Made by a program: the position numbers and the translations under genes | Notes under the pieces: generated by a model | What the model saw: only the letters and a program-made list of their open reading frames with translations | Databases searched by the model: none | What the model was told of the DNA's origin: nothing | Shown: piece by piece, positions 11,221-23,589 of the stretch | Position numbering within the stretch: the stretch's first letter is position 1 | How the letters are laid out: each line of letters opens with the position of its first letter | Assembly: GCA_007115705.1 (NCBI GenBank) | Contig: QXEO01002089.1 | Coordinates: forward strand, 1,697,035-1,761,034 | Direction: 5' to 3' | Length of the DNA stretch: 64,000 bases | Origin: Dactylis glomerata | Lineage: Eukaryota; Streptophyta; Magnoliopsida; Poales; Poaceae

Positions 11221-12761
11221 TGATGTCTACACACGCGTATATTCTTGTAGACAGTGTTGGGCCTCCAAGTGCAGAGGTTTGTAGAGCAGCAGCAAGTTTC
11301 CGTTAAATGGATCGCCCAAGGTTTATCGAACTCAGGGAGGAAGAGGTCAAAGCTATCCCTCTCAAGCAACCCTGCAATTATGATATAGAAAGTCTCTTGT
11401 GTCCCCAACACACCCAATACACTTGTCAGATATATAGGTGCACTAGTTCGGCGAAGAGATAGTGAAATACAAGTGGTATAGATGATTATAAGTAGCAAAT
11501 GTGATCTGAAATAAATATCGCTGCGAGCAAACATGTAACAAAACGGTAAGTAACCAGTGTGCAATGCTTGGAAACAAGGCCTAGGGATCATACTTTCACT
11601 AGTGGACACACTCCCAAAAAATATAACATAATTGAACAAATAAATAACTTCTCTTCACTATGGTACTCTGAATTACTCTCCTATTGAATAACACTAATCA
11701 TTGCGTAGGGCTACGAAGCACTCCTCAAAGTTCATCAAGTACTTGACAAACACCACTCATAGAGATATCCAAATCAAATCACAACTCAAGATAGATATTA
11801 TTGCAACTTAGACCAAGTACTAACATGGTGCACACACTGTCAACATTACACCATGAAAGGAGGAATAGATCACTTCAATACTATCATAGTGATAATTATT
11901 CTCATAATCCAAAAAAAATCACAATCGTAGCCTAGACCAAGTACCACCATGATGCACACACTGTCACCGTTACACCATGGCAGGAGGAATAGATTACTTT
12001 AATAACACACTAGAGTACACATAATGAAGAAGAGTAACATCTACTTATTCAACATGATGCAAAGCTCACGATCACATAAAGATCACATCATGAGAGAGAG
12101 AGGTGAACCACATAGCTACCGGTAGAGCCCTCAGCCCCGGGGATGAACTACTCCCTCCTCATCATAGGAGACAGCAAGGTTGATGGAGATGGCAGTGAGG
12201 TCGATGGAGACGGCGGAGACGGCGATGGAGACCGATGGAGATGGCTCCGGGGGCACTTCCCCGTCCCAGCAGGGTGCCGGAACAGAGACTTCTGTCCCTC
12301 GAAATTTGGCTTCGACGGCGGCGGCGCTGCGGAACTGTTCTGGAAATTTCGCCGACTCTCCTAGGGTTTTCCATCCCGAGGCTTTATATAGGCGAAGGGG
12401 CGTCGTCAGGGGGCAGCCAGGAACTCCTCACCCATAGGGGGCGTGGCCAGGGGCTGGGCCGCGCCCACCTAGTGTGAGGCTGGCCCCTGGCCCCCCTCCG
12501 GCTCTCTTTCGGTCCTCGTCCTTCATCCGGGAAAAATAGGAGTTCTGGAACTTGTTTCGTCCAATTCCGAGAATATTTCCTGTGTAGCTTTTCTGAAACA
12601 CAAAAATAGCAGAAAACAGGGAACTGGCACTGTGGCATCTTGTCAATAGGTTAGTTCCGGAAATTGCATAAAAACGCCATGAAGTGTAACGAAACACAAG
12701 GCAAATGGTGTAAAAACAAGCATGGAGCATCAAAAATTATAGATACGTTTGAGACGTATCA
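11221..12761 (-). repeat. 3' LTR of element A1
   Basis: 1541 bp. On the minus strand it starts TGATACGTCTCAAACGTATC, a near-palindrome, and carries a TATATAAAG box at about 12,382-12,391. Apparent ORFs inside (for example near 12,143-12,374) recur in every LTR copy and arise from GATGGAGA-type simple repeats. Confidence 0.85.
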
Positions 12762-15699
12762 AGCATCCCCAAGCTTAACTCCTGCTCGTCCTCGAGTAGG
12801 TAAGTGAGAACAAAAGAATAATTTTTGAGGTGACATGCACCTACATAATCTTGATCATATATGTAAGCATTTGTGAGCTGGGATCATAAGAACTTAAAAC
12901 ATGGGCATGAAAGATATAATCTTGACAATAAGAACTTAGCAACCATGTTATAACATGCAAATGAACACAAACAAAAGATCATAAAAATAAAACAATGAAA
13001 GTCAAACATGTGTTCAAATCATATGGAAAAATATACAAATGGTTTTCAGCTTGTCCTTCATGGAGAGCAAAACATAAATGCATAGGACACCTTCAAGTTT
13101 AAGAGGGCGACTAGATACAAATAATTTGAGAATAAGTGAAACCAACAATATGAATCAATCAATGAAAACTTTGGGACAATGCACATTATACTAAGAATGA
13201 TAACTATGCTCTCTTAATGGTGCATAAAGATAGAAGGTGGTGACTCAACATAAAAGTAAAAGAAAGGCCCTTCGCGGAGGGAAGCAGTGATTGCAAGTTT
13301 TATAACCTTCAAAAATTATGGTACTTACCGGCTTTGAGCTCTCATTGCCCCCATCATAGGCATCTTGAATGGTTAGAGTTAATGCGAGAACAATTATGAT
13401 GCATATGCTTGACAAATCATAAGTTGAAAACCTCGTGTCCCATGAATATGAGTACCCAAACCTCATGCTACTCAACTTAGAGTCCCAAGCAAGGCTCTTG
13501 TCATTGTAAATATATGCGTATCATTGAGAACCGCCAACGAGGTACCTCCGTGCCCGATGACATGGAACAAGCCCACATCAAAATGACAGGACAAGCAGAC
13601 AATGAACACCTCGACATCTCTTTTATTTACCATTTGTTTAGCTTTTTATTTTGAGATGCGTCATCGAATGTCCACCATGGGTATGCTGCAAATTTCCACC
13701 ATGAATTATGCATGGCTTAGATTGGCGGCCCAGGCGTTTCCCTAACACATATATAAACTCCATGATCCCCGCAAGATTCCCAATACATTTCACACCGCAG
13801 GCATCCATAAACAAAAGATCACGATATCAACTCAAATAAGAAGTGCAATGTTGAAAGCTTGCCCCATGACGGCATGGCTGGGCTAGTCTCCAACTTACAA
13901 CTTGTAAGCATAACAACTCAACATAAGAGACCACAATGTCAAATTTTTAAGAACAAGAAAAAGTAAAGTGTGCCTTCCGGTTCATGAGAGCTTTACTGAC
14001 CAATTTTCGCATAACACTGGTAAGAGTTTAATTTGAAGAGAAAATAAAAGCAAGTCAAAATTACTTGGAATAGCAAATTGCTAATAGGTATGTATGGTGG
14101 ACACTTTGGAAAACTTGGTTTTTAGGAGTTGGATGCACGAGTAGAGCTCATACTCAGTACAAGGCGAGGGCTAGCAAAAGACTGGGAGCGACCAACTAAG
14201 AGAGCAATAATGGCCATAATCATGCAAAGCGACAAAGCGACATTAAAAGAAGCATAAGATGGCATCAAAAGTCAAAAACTAAATGATCATAGAGGCTATT
14301 GGCGACTTTGTAAGAGTCTAACATGTGTGAGCATGTGCCAAGTCAACCCAAATAAAGCATCAAGGAGAAAACCAAAATAATGCTTCCAAACGATAAAAAC
14401 AACGCATGATTTTTTCAAAGGCTCATTAAACAATCTCAGTTATTTGAGACAAGTCATGCTACAGTAAAAATCACTAAGCATACTATCAAAACGACATCAA
14501 ACATGACATGCAAAAGTCTAAGCTGCTGTATAAACAAGCTCCTTTTTGTACCACTTTTTTGCATGAAACTTTTTCTCTTTTCCAACACCATTCAAACCTT
14601 TTTGAGGAAACTCTTTTAAGGAAAACCAACATATACCAGAGGTCCAAATACACCTTGATGAAAAGATAAAACAAGATCTGAACAAAAATCAAGGCGAAAA
14701 ACAAAGGCTAAACGCAGTAGCAGAAAAAGAGAACACTCGTTGAACGATAAGAGTGAAAACTAGAGTGTTCTTGGCAATGAAAAACGGAGTTCATCTCCCT
14801 CCAAAACAACATGATGTGATCAAACCGTCTATTGCAGCAAACAAAACAAAATAAAACTAAAAACAAAAACAACTAACGCTCCAAGAAAAATGCATAGTGC
14901 ATGAAGCAATAAAAATATAGTGTCTTGAAAGGTGACCTGATTTTTGCCGATGAAGAAGGGGTGCCTCAGGGGCATCCCCAAGCTTTGACACTTGTACTTC
15001 TTGGATATTTCTTGGGGTGATGCATGGGCATCCCCAAGCTTGAGCTTTTGTCCATTCTTTAACTCATCTCATCATTCTCCGATCCCTACACTTGAAAACT
15101 TCCTTCATACAAAACTAAACACAAATCTATTAGCAACATTAGTGTAAGCATAGCATTGAATCAACCCTTTTTGCTTCAGGTTTCAACCTAAAACCACCAC
15201 ATATTAAGCATATACTACTGTAGCAACTTCCCCAAAAGTTCCGTGATCAAAAGAACTCAAAAAGAAAGCGATAAAGCGGCAAACACAAATATTGGCAGAA
15301 ATCTGTCAAAACAGAACAGCTGACAAAGGTTGAATTTTTGAGAGGTTTTCTGTTAGTCAAATCAAAAAGTGTTCAACTAATGAAAGTTTGGATATAACCT
15401 GGGGCATATGTACAAGAAATCGCAGGTCCAACAGATATACAGAGAATTTTCACGAATTTTTACGGTGCAGCACCGAAAACAGTTTCAGGACAGCAACATC
15501 CCCAAATCTTACCTCACTCAAATTAGAGGCTTCTCTTGGCACAACAACGAAATAAAAAGGATAAGGAGCGGTTATTACAGTAGTAATAACTTCCAAGACT
15601 CAAATAAAAGAAAAGGTACTGAAAATAAACAATGGGTTATCTCCCAAGAGTACTTTTCTTTAACGCCTTTGAGCTAGGCGCAGTAATTTGCAAAGATGC
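12762..15699 (-). other. Non-coding interior of element A1
   Basis: No frame longer than chance. The stretch next to the 3' LTR contains AAGCTTGGGGATGCT on the minus strand, in polypurine-tract position. Long blocks are shared with A2 (27,712-30,250) and with element B (43,337-46,270), showing that the three elements belong to one related group. Confidence 0.6.
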
Positions 15700-16536
15700 T
15701 CATATGGGCACCATATAAGAGCTTGAGGCAAAGGCGCCATATAGGAATTTAAAGCAATAGAGAGCATCAAAAAGCAAGTATGGAACACATTTAAATCTAA
15801 ACCACTTCCTATGCATAGGAATCTTGTAAGAAAATAAATCAACGAGGCACATAGTAGCAAGCATGGATAGATAAAACAAGTGCCACTTCAAGATTTGCAA
15901 CATAAAGAGGGGAAAATTAATATTGTTGAGATCCATCAAACTATGTTTCCCTCTCTCATAATAACTTTCAGTAGCATCATGAATAGAACTAACAATATAA
16001 CTATCACATAAAGCATCCCTATCATGAGCCACATGCATAAAAGAATTAATACTCCCCACATGAACAATAGTAGTAGGAGCAGATTCAACAGAATAATTAT
16101 TCTCATCACCATAATCATCATAAATAGGAGGCATATTGTAATCATAACTAATTTTCTCCTCAAAAGTAGGTGAACTGAAAATATTATACTCATCATCATA
16201 ACCATCATAGACTAGAGGTTCAGTATCATCACAAGCTAAAGAACAGCTATTTCGCAAAGCATATTCTTCAAACATATCATCATAAGAAGGAACATCACAT
16301 ATGGGAGATAAAATATTATCAGAGCAAACTTTCTCCACTAAAGCTGGGGAACTAAAAATATCATGCTTAACAAAACCAGCTTCCCCAAGCTTAGACTTTT
16401 CTAAAACAGTGTTCAAAGCATTCATACTAACAAAACTATTAGCATGCGAATTAAGCTTCAAAGGTTTTTCAATTTTCTCTTCAAACACTTCATATCTAAA
16501 CTCAGGAAAAAGACTAAAGAACTCTTTGTTTTCCAT
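15700..16536 (-). CDS. Element A1 ORF of unknown function, in gag position
   Basis: This is an intact 278-codon frame starting about 160 bp after the primer site, where gag would be expected, but it shows no gag, zinc-knuckle or protease motif. Residues about 80-150 hold two imperfect repeats of an acidic IFSSP...EK...YD...P.YD unit rich in D, Y and E. The C-terminal 75 residues are hydrophobic with likely membrane spans (LKWHLFYLSMLATMCLVDLF, then FDALYCFKFLYGAF). A2 has the same frame at 31,076-30,510 but broken, so the ORF belongs to the family. Known Athila env-like ORFs lie after pol rather than here, so an env relation is only a guess. Function unrecognised. Confidence 0.6.
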   Translation of the reverse strand: MENKEFFSLFPEFRYEVFEEKIEKPLKLNSHANSFVSMNALNTVLEKSKLGEAGFVKHDIFSSPALVEKVCSDNILSPICDVPSYDDMFEEYALRNSCSLACDDTEPLVYDGYDDEYNIFSSPTFEEKISYDYNMPPIYDDYGDENNYSVESAPTTIVHVGSINSFMHVAHDRDALCDSYIVSSIHDATESYYERGKHSLMDLNNINFPLFMLQILKWHLFYLSMLATMCLVDLFSYKIPMHRKWFRFKCVPYLLFDALYCFKFLYGAFASSSYMVPI

Positions 16537-16670
16537 TAAGCCTAACTAGAGAAAATAAAAACAAGAAACAAAAATATGTAATTGCAGAATCTAAAGGAAA
16601 TAACTCCGAGCACTCACTAGCAACTAAAAGACTTAGTAGCCAAAGGATGTGAGTACCTTTTACCTTACCT

Positions 16671-16687
16671 CCCCGGCAACGGCGCCG
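16671..16687 (-). other. Primer-binding site of A1 (tRNA-Asp type)
   Basis: The minus strand reads CGGCGCCGTTGCCGGGG, complementary to the 3' end of plant tRNA-Asp except at the terminal base. It lies 10 bp from the 5' LTR. Confidence 0.7.
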
Positions 16688-16697
16688 GAAAAGAGAT

Positions 16698-18239
16698 TGA
16701 TGTCTACACACGCGTCTGTTCTTGTAGACAGTGTTGGGCCTCCAAGTGCAGAGGTTTGTAGAGCAGCAGCAAGTTTCCCTTAAGTGGATCACCCAAGGTT
16801 TATCGAACTCAGGGAGGAAGAGGTCAAAGATATCCCTCTCAAGCAACCCTGCAATTACGATACATAAAGTCTCTTGTGTCCCCAACACACCCAATACACT
16901 TGTCAGATGTATAGGAGCACTAGTTCGGCGAAGAGATAGTGAAATACAAGTGGTATAGATGATTATAAGTAGCAAATGTAATCTGAAATAAATATCGCTG
17001 CGAGCAAACATATAACAAAACGGTAAGTAAACGGTGTGCAATGCTTGGAAACAAGGCCTAGGGATCATACTTTCACTAGTGGACACACTCCCAACAAATA
17101 TAACATAATTGAACAAATAAATAACTTCTCTTCACTATGGTACTCTGAATTACTCTCCTATTGAATAACACTAATCATTGCGTAGGGCTACGAAGCACTC
17201 CTCAAAGTTCATCAAGTACTTGACAAACACCACTCATAGAGATATCAAAATCAAATCACAACTCAAGATAGATATTATTGCAACTTAGACCAAGTACTAA
17301 CACGATGCACACACTGTCAACATTACACCATGAAAGGAGGAATAGATCACTTCAATACTATCATAGTGATAATTATTCTCATAATCCAAAAAAGATCACA
17401 ATCGTAGCCTAGACTAAGTACCACCATGATGCACGCACTGTCACCGTTACACCATGGCAGGAGGAATAGATTACTTTAATAACACACTAGAGTACACATA
17501 ATGAAGAAGAGTAACATCTACTTATTCAACATGATACAAAGCTCACGATCACATAAAGATCACATCATGGGAGAGAGAGGTGAACCACATAGCTACCGGT
17601 AGAGCCCTCAGCCCCGGGGATGAACTACTCCCTCCTCATCATAGGAGACAGCAAGGTTGATGGAGATGGCGGTGAGGTCGATGGAGACGGTGGAGACGGC
17701 GATGGAGACCGATGGAGATGGCTCCGGGGGCACTTCCCCATCCCGGCAGGGTGTCGGAACAGAGACTTATGTCCCCCGAAATTTGGCTTCGATGGCGGCG
17801 GCGCTGCGGAACTGTTCTGGAAATTTCGCCGACTCTCCTAGGGTTTTCCGTCCCGAGGCTTTATATAGGCGAAGGGGCGTCGTCAGGGGGCAGCCAGGAG
17901 CTCCTCACCCATAGGGGGCGCGGCTAGGGGCTGGGCCGCGCCCACCTGGTGTGAGGCTAGCCCCTGGCCCCCCCTCCGGCTCTCTTTCGGTCCTCGTCCT
18001 TCGTCCGGGAAAAATAGGTGTTCTGGAACTTGTTTTGTCCAATTCCGAGAATATTTCCTGTGTAGCTTTTCTGAAACACAAAAACAGCAGAAAACAGGGA
18101 ACTGGCACTGTGGCATCTTGTCAATAGGTTAGTTCCGGAAATCGCATAAAAACGCCACGAAGTGTAACGAAACACAAGGCAAATGGTGTAAAAACAAGCA
18201 TGGAGCATCAAAAATTATAGATACGTTTGAGACGTATCA
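16698..18239 (-). repeat. 5' LTR of element A1
   Basis: 1542 bp, colinear with 11,221-12,761. The promoter faces left, away from the KANADI gene. Confidence 0.85.
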
Positions 18240-18244
18240 ATTAC

Positions 18245-18690
18245 CATCCTATAGTAACAAATGGAGAGATATTATTTTTTAGAGCTAAACATATTTATTC
18301 ATTAATGGTAGATTATCAGTTACAATCTTAGGCAATGCCCTTTTCCACAGGGAAGGATTTCCAAGCATAGGCTACTCCTCCCAATGGAGAGACGGACTAC
18401 GGCATGCCAACCGTGCTAGACGTAGCACATCTACAACTCTATTTCTTGGAGTTGCTTGCCCCTTTATATAGTGCCAGGTAGTCATAGTATAGAGAGAGAG
18501 AGTTCCACCATATTGATAGCATGTAGAGGGTTTGTCCTCTCATGTATTATAATACTCCTCCCAATTATATTTATACGCGGTCCTGCGTTTCGTTGTTTTT
18601 CCCACAAGGGTTTTCCACGTAAAAATCTGCGTTCTTGTTCTTCGTTTAATCTACTTTTGCTTTGCATTTTATAACATAGGTCTTGGGTGA
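18245..18690 (-). mobile_element. Possible Ty1/copia LTR fragment
   Basis: On the minus strand an ACGTGGAAAACCC block is followed by GGGAAAAAC and, further on, CACTATATAAAGGGGC. This combination is usual in Triticeae copia LTRs. I could not find paired ends or a target duplication, so the limits are approximate and the call is weak. Confidence 0.3.
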
Positions 18691-19067
18691 GCATCTCGAT
18701 CGGAAGATGGTGCCGCATCCTTCAAGCCAGGGCGGGGATGTTGGGTTCCTTTTAGGAGTAGAGAAGGGAGGTGACGTGTGCTCTCGGTCGCAAGGAGCAG
18801 ACATGGGCACAGTCTTCATCTATGGAGTAGTCCGATCCTTGTATACCTCATTTGCTTCTTCTTTTGTGCCTGAGTGAGGAGGGCATCAACGACTGCAGGC
18901 GAAGCTATCTTTTCTTTCTATACTCCGTGTTTGTTGCATTGAAAGTTGTTCATCCATGTATCCTTCGGCCATTCAAGGCTTCATCGAGATAAATCCATGC
19001 ACAATGCCTTTTACCTAAAAATACAAAATACTGGAGATGTAATTCGTCTGTCCAATGGAAATACCAC
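18691..19067. other. Unassigned intergenic DNA
   Basis: No gene or element that I recognise. Short ORFs here have no recognisable content. Confidence 0.4.
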
Positions 19068-19069
19068 TA

Positions 19070-19436
19070 GTGAAAACAGACTAAAATGGCTATTTTCAAA
19101 AACTTTAGCACAAAATATATCAGATCTAGAAATATTTCAAAGAATCGCCTCTTTCCATGACGCCCGGGGCTGGGGCGCCAATCTAGATAGCATGACGCCC
19201 TATGCGAGATAGCATGGCGCTCTTGATTAAGGAAGTTTCTATGCCATTCAACATGGCACCCTAGGACACAGTGTCATGGTATCTAGAATGACGCCCCAAC
19301 CTGGGGCGTCATGGTATCTAGCATGGCGCTCTAGCCTGGGACGTCATGCAAGGAGGCCATTTTTTGAAAAATTCCAAACCTCATCTATTTTATGTTGAAG
19401 TTTCAAAAATGAGCTATTTTTGTCGACCATTTTCAC
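19070..19436. mobile_element. Candidate MITE, 367 bp, with TA on both sides
   Basis: The segment starts GTGAAAA and ends TTTTCAC, with TA at 19,068-19,069 and 19,437-19,438. The next bases are loosely inverted too (a GGCTATTT-like block against AAATAGCTC). The middle carries repeated CATGACGCCC / GGGCGTCATG palindromic units. The short terminal match makes the exact ends uncertain. Confidence 0.4.
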
Positions 19437-19438
19437 TA

Positions 19439-20071
19439 CAACTACATACTCTTCACAAGATGCAAAGACTATCTGATTGAACCATCGATCTCCTTATCTT
19501 CGCATAACATTATTATATGCATGCACCCTTACCGATTAATTCCATGAAAACCAGGCAGATCTCATCCAAACTTTTCATCTTCTTGCTTTTAGGCTTTATA
19601 ATTAATCAGTGACTTGCACGTGGATGAATCTCTTCTCTCTTTTTTACTTTTCAAGCTTTTCATGTGGCAGTAAAATAGATGGATGGACACCCCTCTCCAG
19701 ATCTCTATCTCTCCCACATTCCATGCACAAACTTTAAACGAAATATGAGATCACTTTATACATAAAGCAAACCATTCATGGAGCAGCAAGATCACATACT
19801 ACATCGGCCACACACTCTCTCTAGGAAGCTAACTAGCTCCCTCTATTCTCTCTTCCACTGTTTCCACACACACATACACACGCACAGATATCTCTTTCTG
19901 TCTCATCGTCACCTTTGGCCTTGATCAGAATGCTGCAGTACCATCTTTCCTCTTTTTTTGTTGCCTGCGTCCACCTTTTTCTTATGTCTTTACCTCGATC
20001 TAGCTATCCTGGCTGACTTAGAACAATTAACTAAACCTAGCTAGGAATCTGTTGTCTCATTCATTAGCTAC
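19439..20071 (-). other. 3' flank of the KANADI gene
   Basis: AT-rich with pyrimidine-rich tracts and no ORF. The 3' UTR of the minus-strand gene must lie in the part nearest 20,071, but no poly(A) site can be fixed from sequence alone. Confidence 0.4.
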
Positions 20072-23000
20072 TTAATGGTGTGTCCTCCCTAGGGTAAACT
20101 CAAGGTTCGGCTGGCCGGGTGGACTCGATGTCTGATCGGAGATGCACGACACGTTCATCTCTGCCGACATCTCGAGGCTCTTCGATGGAGCATCCTCCTA
20201 CAAATACAAAATGCCACCGATTAGCTTACATAAGCATTGTTTGGTAGTTTTCTTATTCAGCAGTTATTTATTATATATTTGGTCCTTATAGTTTATGGTG
20301 GAAACATAATCCTATGTACGGTTTGCTTGATAAGAGTATGCATTACCTTTTGACATTGACTTCCAGTTTCAGCATTATTTGTGGCAAAACCAGGCCATCC
20401 TACCCTGCTGCAATGCACACACACCATAGAGATAAATTAATTAAAAATTAAAAGTAATTAAAATTAGACAGTAGGATGTATAGTTAAAAATGTACATTAG
20501 TCACTGATCAACATAATCTACCGTATACTATGTCTAGAGAGGGCCCATGCATTGGGAAAAATATAAGATCGTTAATTAATGTGTTGACTACCAGAATTGA
20601 GATGATGTGTTAACAAGATTATCTAGCTACTACTGGCTAGCTAGTCTGATTCTTGAGCAACTCCAAAGAAGTCCCCAGCTTTGTCCTTTGTTTGGACCTC
20701 TTTCTACTTTTGTTAAAAATATGCTTTCATAGCAATATTTTGCTGGGGTGACTTTTCATGCAGGACTAAAGGAGCTAGTAATTTTTCAGCGGCACCCAGT
20801 ACACTTTGTCATCTTGATCTTTTCTGGACAGGTGGGCCTGCTCATTGGTACATGTGTACTGCATGTGTAAGTGTCCATGCATGTACAGTAGAGAGAGAGA
20901 GAGATTTTCATGGCAGACAGTAAACTACTCAGGGGATCATTGCACCATCATGAGGTTTCAAATGTCCACCCTGTACTGTACAAATCGAACAATGCCAAGA
21001 TTTTTCTCGATTTTATCCTGAGAGAACTTCCTGCATTTCATGTGTAGAGAGAGAGAGAGAAATGGATCTAGAGAGAGGGAGAGAGATGCTGCCACTGCCA
21101 CCGACGAGTGGCTAAAACAGAAATGAGGGCCTTTCTTGCCATTAACATGAATCAGGCAAACATCCAAATTGTGTGCAGTGCTGTTGTCATCTATAGCTGC
21201 ATGCATGCATGCATGCATGACTACACTACTGCCCAATCCTACAAAGGTCTTTTGTTCTTTGTGCTCACTATGCACATATATTCTGCTCCACTTATTTTGC
21301 AATATATCTTTTTTCAATAAATGTGGCGAATCCATCTATTTATTCAGAGATATTGTATGTATGCTGATCATACATAAATATTTGGGTATCTGTTATTTGG
21401 GTTTAGCAAGGAAGGTGTATAAGCTAGTTAGCTAAAGTTTGGAGCAGATTTAAATTAAGAAGAGTTTACCTTGAAGAGTTGCTCCACAAACCACCAGTAT
21501 AACTGCTGCTGCTGTTAGAATTTGCACTGTTTCCATTATAATCTGTACTCCTGTGGGTGCTGACGGCCTCTGGCAAGCTCTCATCGGAGATCTCACCCGC
21601 TGATCCATTATCGAATCCTTCATTTTGTCCTAAGCATATGTTTGACTTTCAATGTACTGAATTCGTATCAGGTACTGAATTAATAAAATTGTGGTGTGAC
21701 ATATATACCTGATGAAATTGTGGGTTTGTCGGTACTCTTTATCGTACGATACATCTGCAAAAGATACGATGGTACTCAGGTAGAAATTATGTTTGAAACA
21801 AAAGTTTGTGCATATATCAGCTGATGCGTATTAGTCATGAATTATAAATTAACTCCATTACAACAATCATTGGTGATGGGAGTACATATTAGTACCAGCA
21901 TGCATTTAGTGCCACTTTTTTCTCAGATGTAAAAACATAAGAGCTCATTTAATAGCTCCAGAAGGTAAAGATCCAACAACTATTCACAATGTACTTTCTT
22001 GCATCCATTACAAGAGAGAGAGATGCATTATACTCCTTCTGTCCATACATAATATAAGATGTTATTATAACCATTATAGGAGTATATTGGTTATAATAAC
22101 ATCTTATGATATGGGATGGAGGGGGTAATAGACACATTCATGCACTAATAGCAAAAAAGATCAGTTACCACTTCACCACATCAGAAACAGTGCACGCACA
22201 CATGCACAAATCAACAATGCTCAGATCTTTTTCTCTCTCTTGTAAAAGCCTTCCTCTACCCCCGAAAAAAAGGTAAAAGCCTTCCTCCCCCTGGTTTGCA
22301 AAAGCTGCTCCATTACTACACAAAATCCGGAGGATCAGCACTAGCTAGCTAGCATTCCTACTGCTGTTTCTCTGCTCATATGATAACAGTAATTCTAATC
22401 TTGGGCAGCTCCATGCACAGCGAGCTAGCTAGGTAAATAAATTAATTTTTGCATGGGAACATGCCACTTTCATCATATTTTTGTAAAATAATCACATGAC
22501 TTGAAAATGCAAACATATAACATGATTTAGCTAGCTGAAGCCATAGTAATGTGGTCCTTGAAAAATAATGTGCACCTACCTGCAAGTGAGATTTGACATG
22601 TGCCAAGGTGAGATCCTTCACATCCATCAGCTCGAGCACTGACTTGGGAGTGGCTCCTAGTTAAATCCAGTCAAATGACCAAGAATTAGTAGCAAGAAAC
22701 TTCATTACATGATCTTTGTACTGAAGTAATGAATAGATTAGAAAACAAAATCTTTGTATAGAAACATACTCTCATGGCCTCCGAGGAGCTCGACGGCGTG
22801 CACGAAGCGCACGTGCAGCGTGGTCGTCCACCGCATCCTCGGCGCCCGCACGCTCCGCCGCCCTGGTGGGAACCTCGACGATCTCAATGACGGCAACAGG
22901 CCGCCGCTGCCGCCGCCGCCGGTGCTCCCGTAGGTCATGGCCATATGCTGCTGCTGAAGCTGGAATGGGTGGTGGTGGTAGATAGGGACTCCCCTTATCG

Positions 23001-23319
23001 GCTTGAGCAAAGCACTACTATTCATCCTGTGATAATAATGGTTGCTGTGGTTGGAGTAGCTTGCGGCGGCCACGGTTAAAGGCGGCGGCGTTCTGGCCGA
23101 CGGTGCGCCATAGTTGGTTGCTGCCGCCGCGCCAGCGATGTCGGTGGTGGATCGCCAAAACCCTAGGTGGCTGAACTGATCCATGCGGCTTCTACTGCTG
23201 TTGCCGCCGTCGTCTGGTGGCCTCGGCCAGCTGCTCGGAGGCGAGGATGCCGAGGTGGAGGACGAACTGGTGGTGCTGATCTGCAGCGCCAGGTCTGGCT
23301 GCCGGGGAAACAACTCCAT
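20072..23319 (-). CDS. KAN: KANADI-type GARP (MYB-like) transcription factor, six exons
   Basis: Exons by GT-AG reading: 23,319-22,770, 22,656-22,580, 21,754-21,709, 21,629-21,470, 20,404-20,347 and 20,197-20,072. They give 338 aa with all phases consistent and no disruption. The N-terminus has the KANADI block PDLALQIS (residues 9-16), a possible EAR-like repression motif. Residues about 159-214 form the GARP DNA-binding domain: PRMRWTTTLH, then GGHERATPKS across the first junction, then DLTLAHVKSHLQMYRT. The end NLEFTLGR is also typical. KANADI proteins are nuclear factors setting abaxial identity in leaves and carpels. The start is the first ATG, immediately before MELFP as in the family. 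The paralogue number cannot be decided here. Confidence 0.92.
22033..22125. mobile_element. Stowaway MITE in KANADI intron 2
   Basis: 93 bp, starting CTCCTTCTGTCCATAC and ending GATATGGGATGGAGGGG, flanked by TA (22,031-22,032 and 22,126-22,127). The arms pair along most of their length around ATAAGATGTTATTATAACC. This is Tc1/mariner-type Stowaway structure. Confidence 0.8.
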
Positions 23320-23574
23320 GATAATTGCTTGAACTAATGTAAGGCTGCTAAAACAAGCTAGCTAGCTGCTACTAGCAGGAAATCAGGAAGCAAGTAGCTT
23401 GCTTGCTTTTAGAATCGATGGAAAGAATTCTACAAACTCTGGTTCCCAATTGGGAAATTTCCTGGATCTTGATGGATGGACGGAGATGTGTTGGCGGTGG
23501 ATGAGCTAGCTAGAGGAGGATTTGGTTTGGGGGTGTGGGGGTGGGTGAGGTTCTGTGTGATGAGACTGAGACTG

Positions 23575-23584
23575 CTGTATATAG
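23575..23584 (-). promoter_or_regulatory. TATA box of the KANADI gene
   Basis: The minus strand reads CTATATACAG about 260 bp upstream of the ATG, implying a leader of roughly 220 nt. CT/GA-rich tracts lie between it and the start codon and further upstream (23,720-23,760). Confidence 0.5.
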
Positions 23585-23589
23585 TGTGT

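Larger units (their letters stand above)
11221..18239 (-). mobile_element. Non-autonomous Ty3/gypsy (Athila-like) element A1
   Basis: LTRs at 11,221-12,761 (3' LTR) and 16,698-18,239 (5' LTR) begin and end in TG...CA form and are bounded by ATTAC duplications (11,216-11,220 and 18,240-18,244). The minus-strand primer site (complement of CCCCGGCAACGGCGCC, 16,671-16,687) matches the 3' end of plant tRNA-Asp, typical of the Athila branch. The 3.9-kb interior has one sizeable ORF (15,700-16,536) and no gag, protease or polymerase. LTR divergence is a few percent by eye. It resembles the Triticeae Sabrina/Derami/Egug group, but I cannot fix the family name. Confidence 0.85.

Noticed and set aside
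12143..12374. ORF with repeated DGDG/GDGD residues, recurring at 17,620 and 41,373
   Set aside because: It recurs only because it lies in every A-type LTR; it comes from GATGGAGA simple repeats and shows no start or domain that would make it a gene.
16671..16690. tRNA-Asp-like sequence
   Set aside because: Only the last 17 or so bases match, next to an LTR; this is a primer-binding site, not a tRNA gene.
21169..21435. Short ORFs in KANADI intron 4
   Set aside because: They lie between good splice sites in AT-rich DNA with GA and CATG microsatellites and have no coding character.
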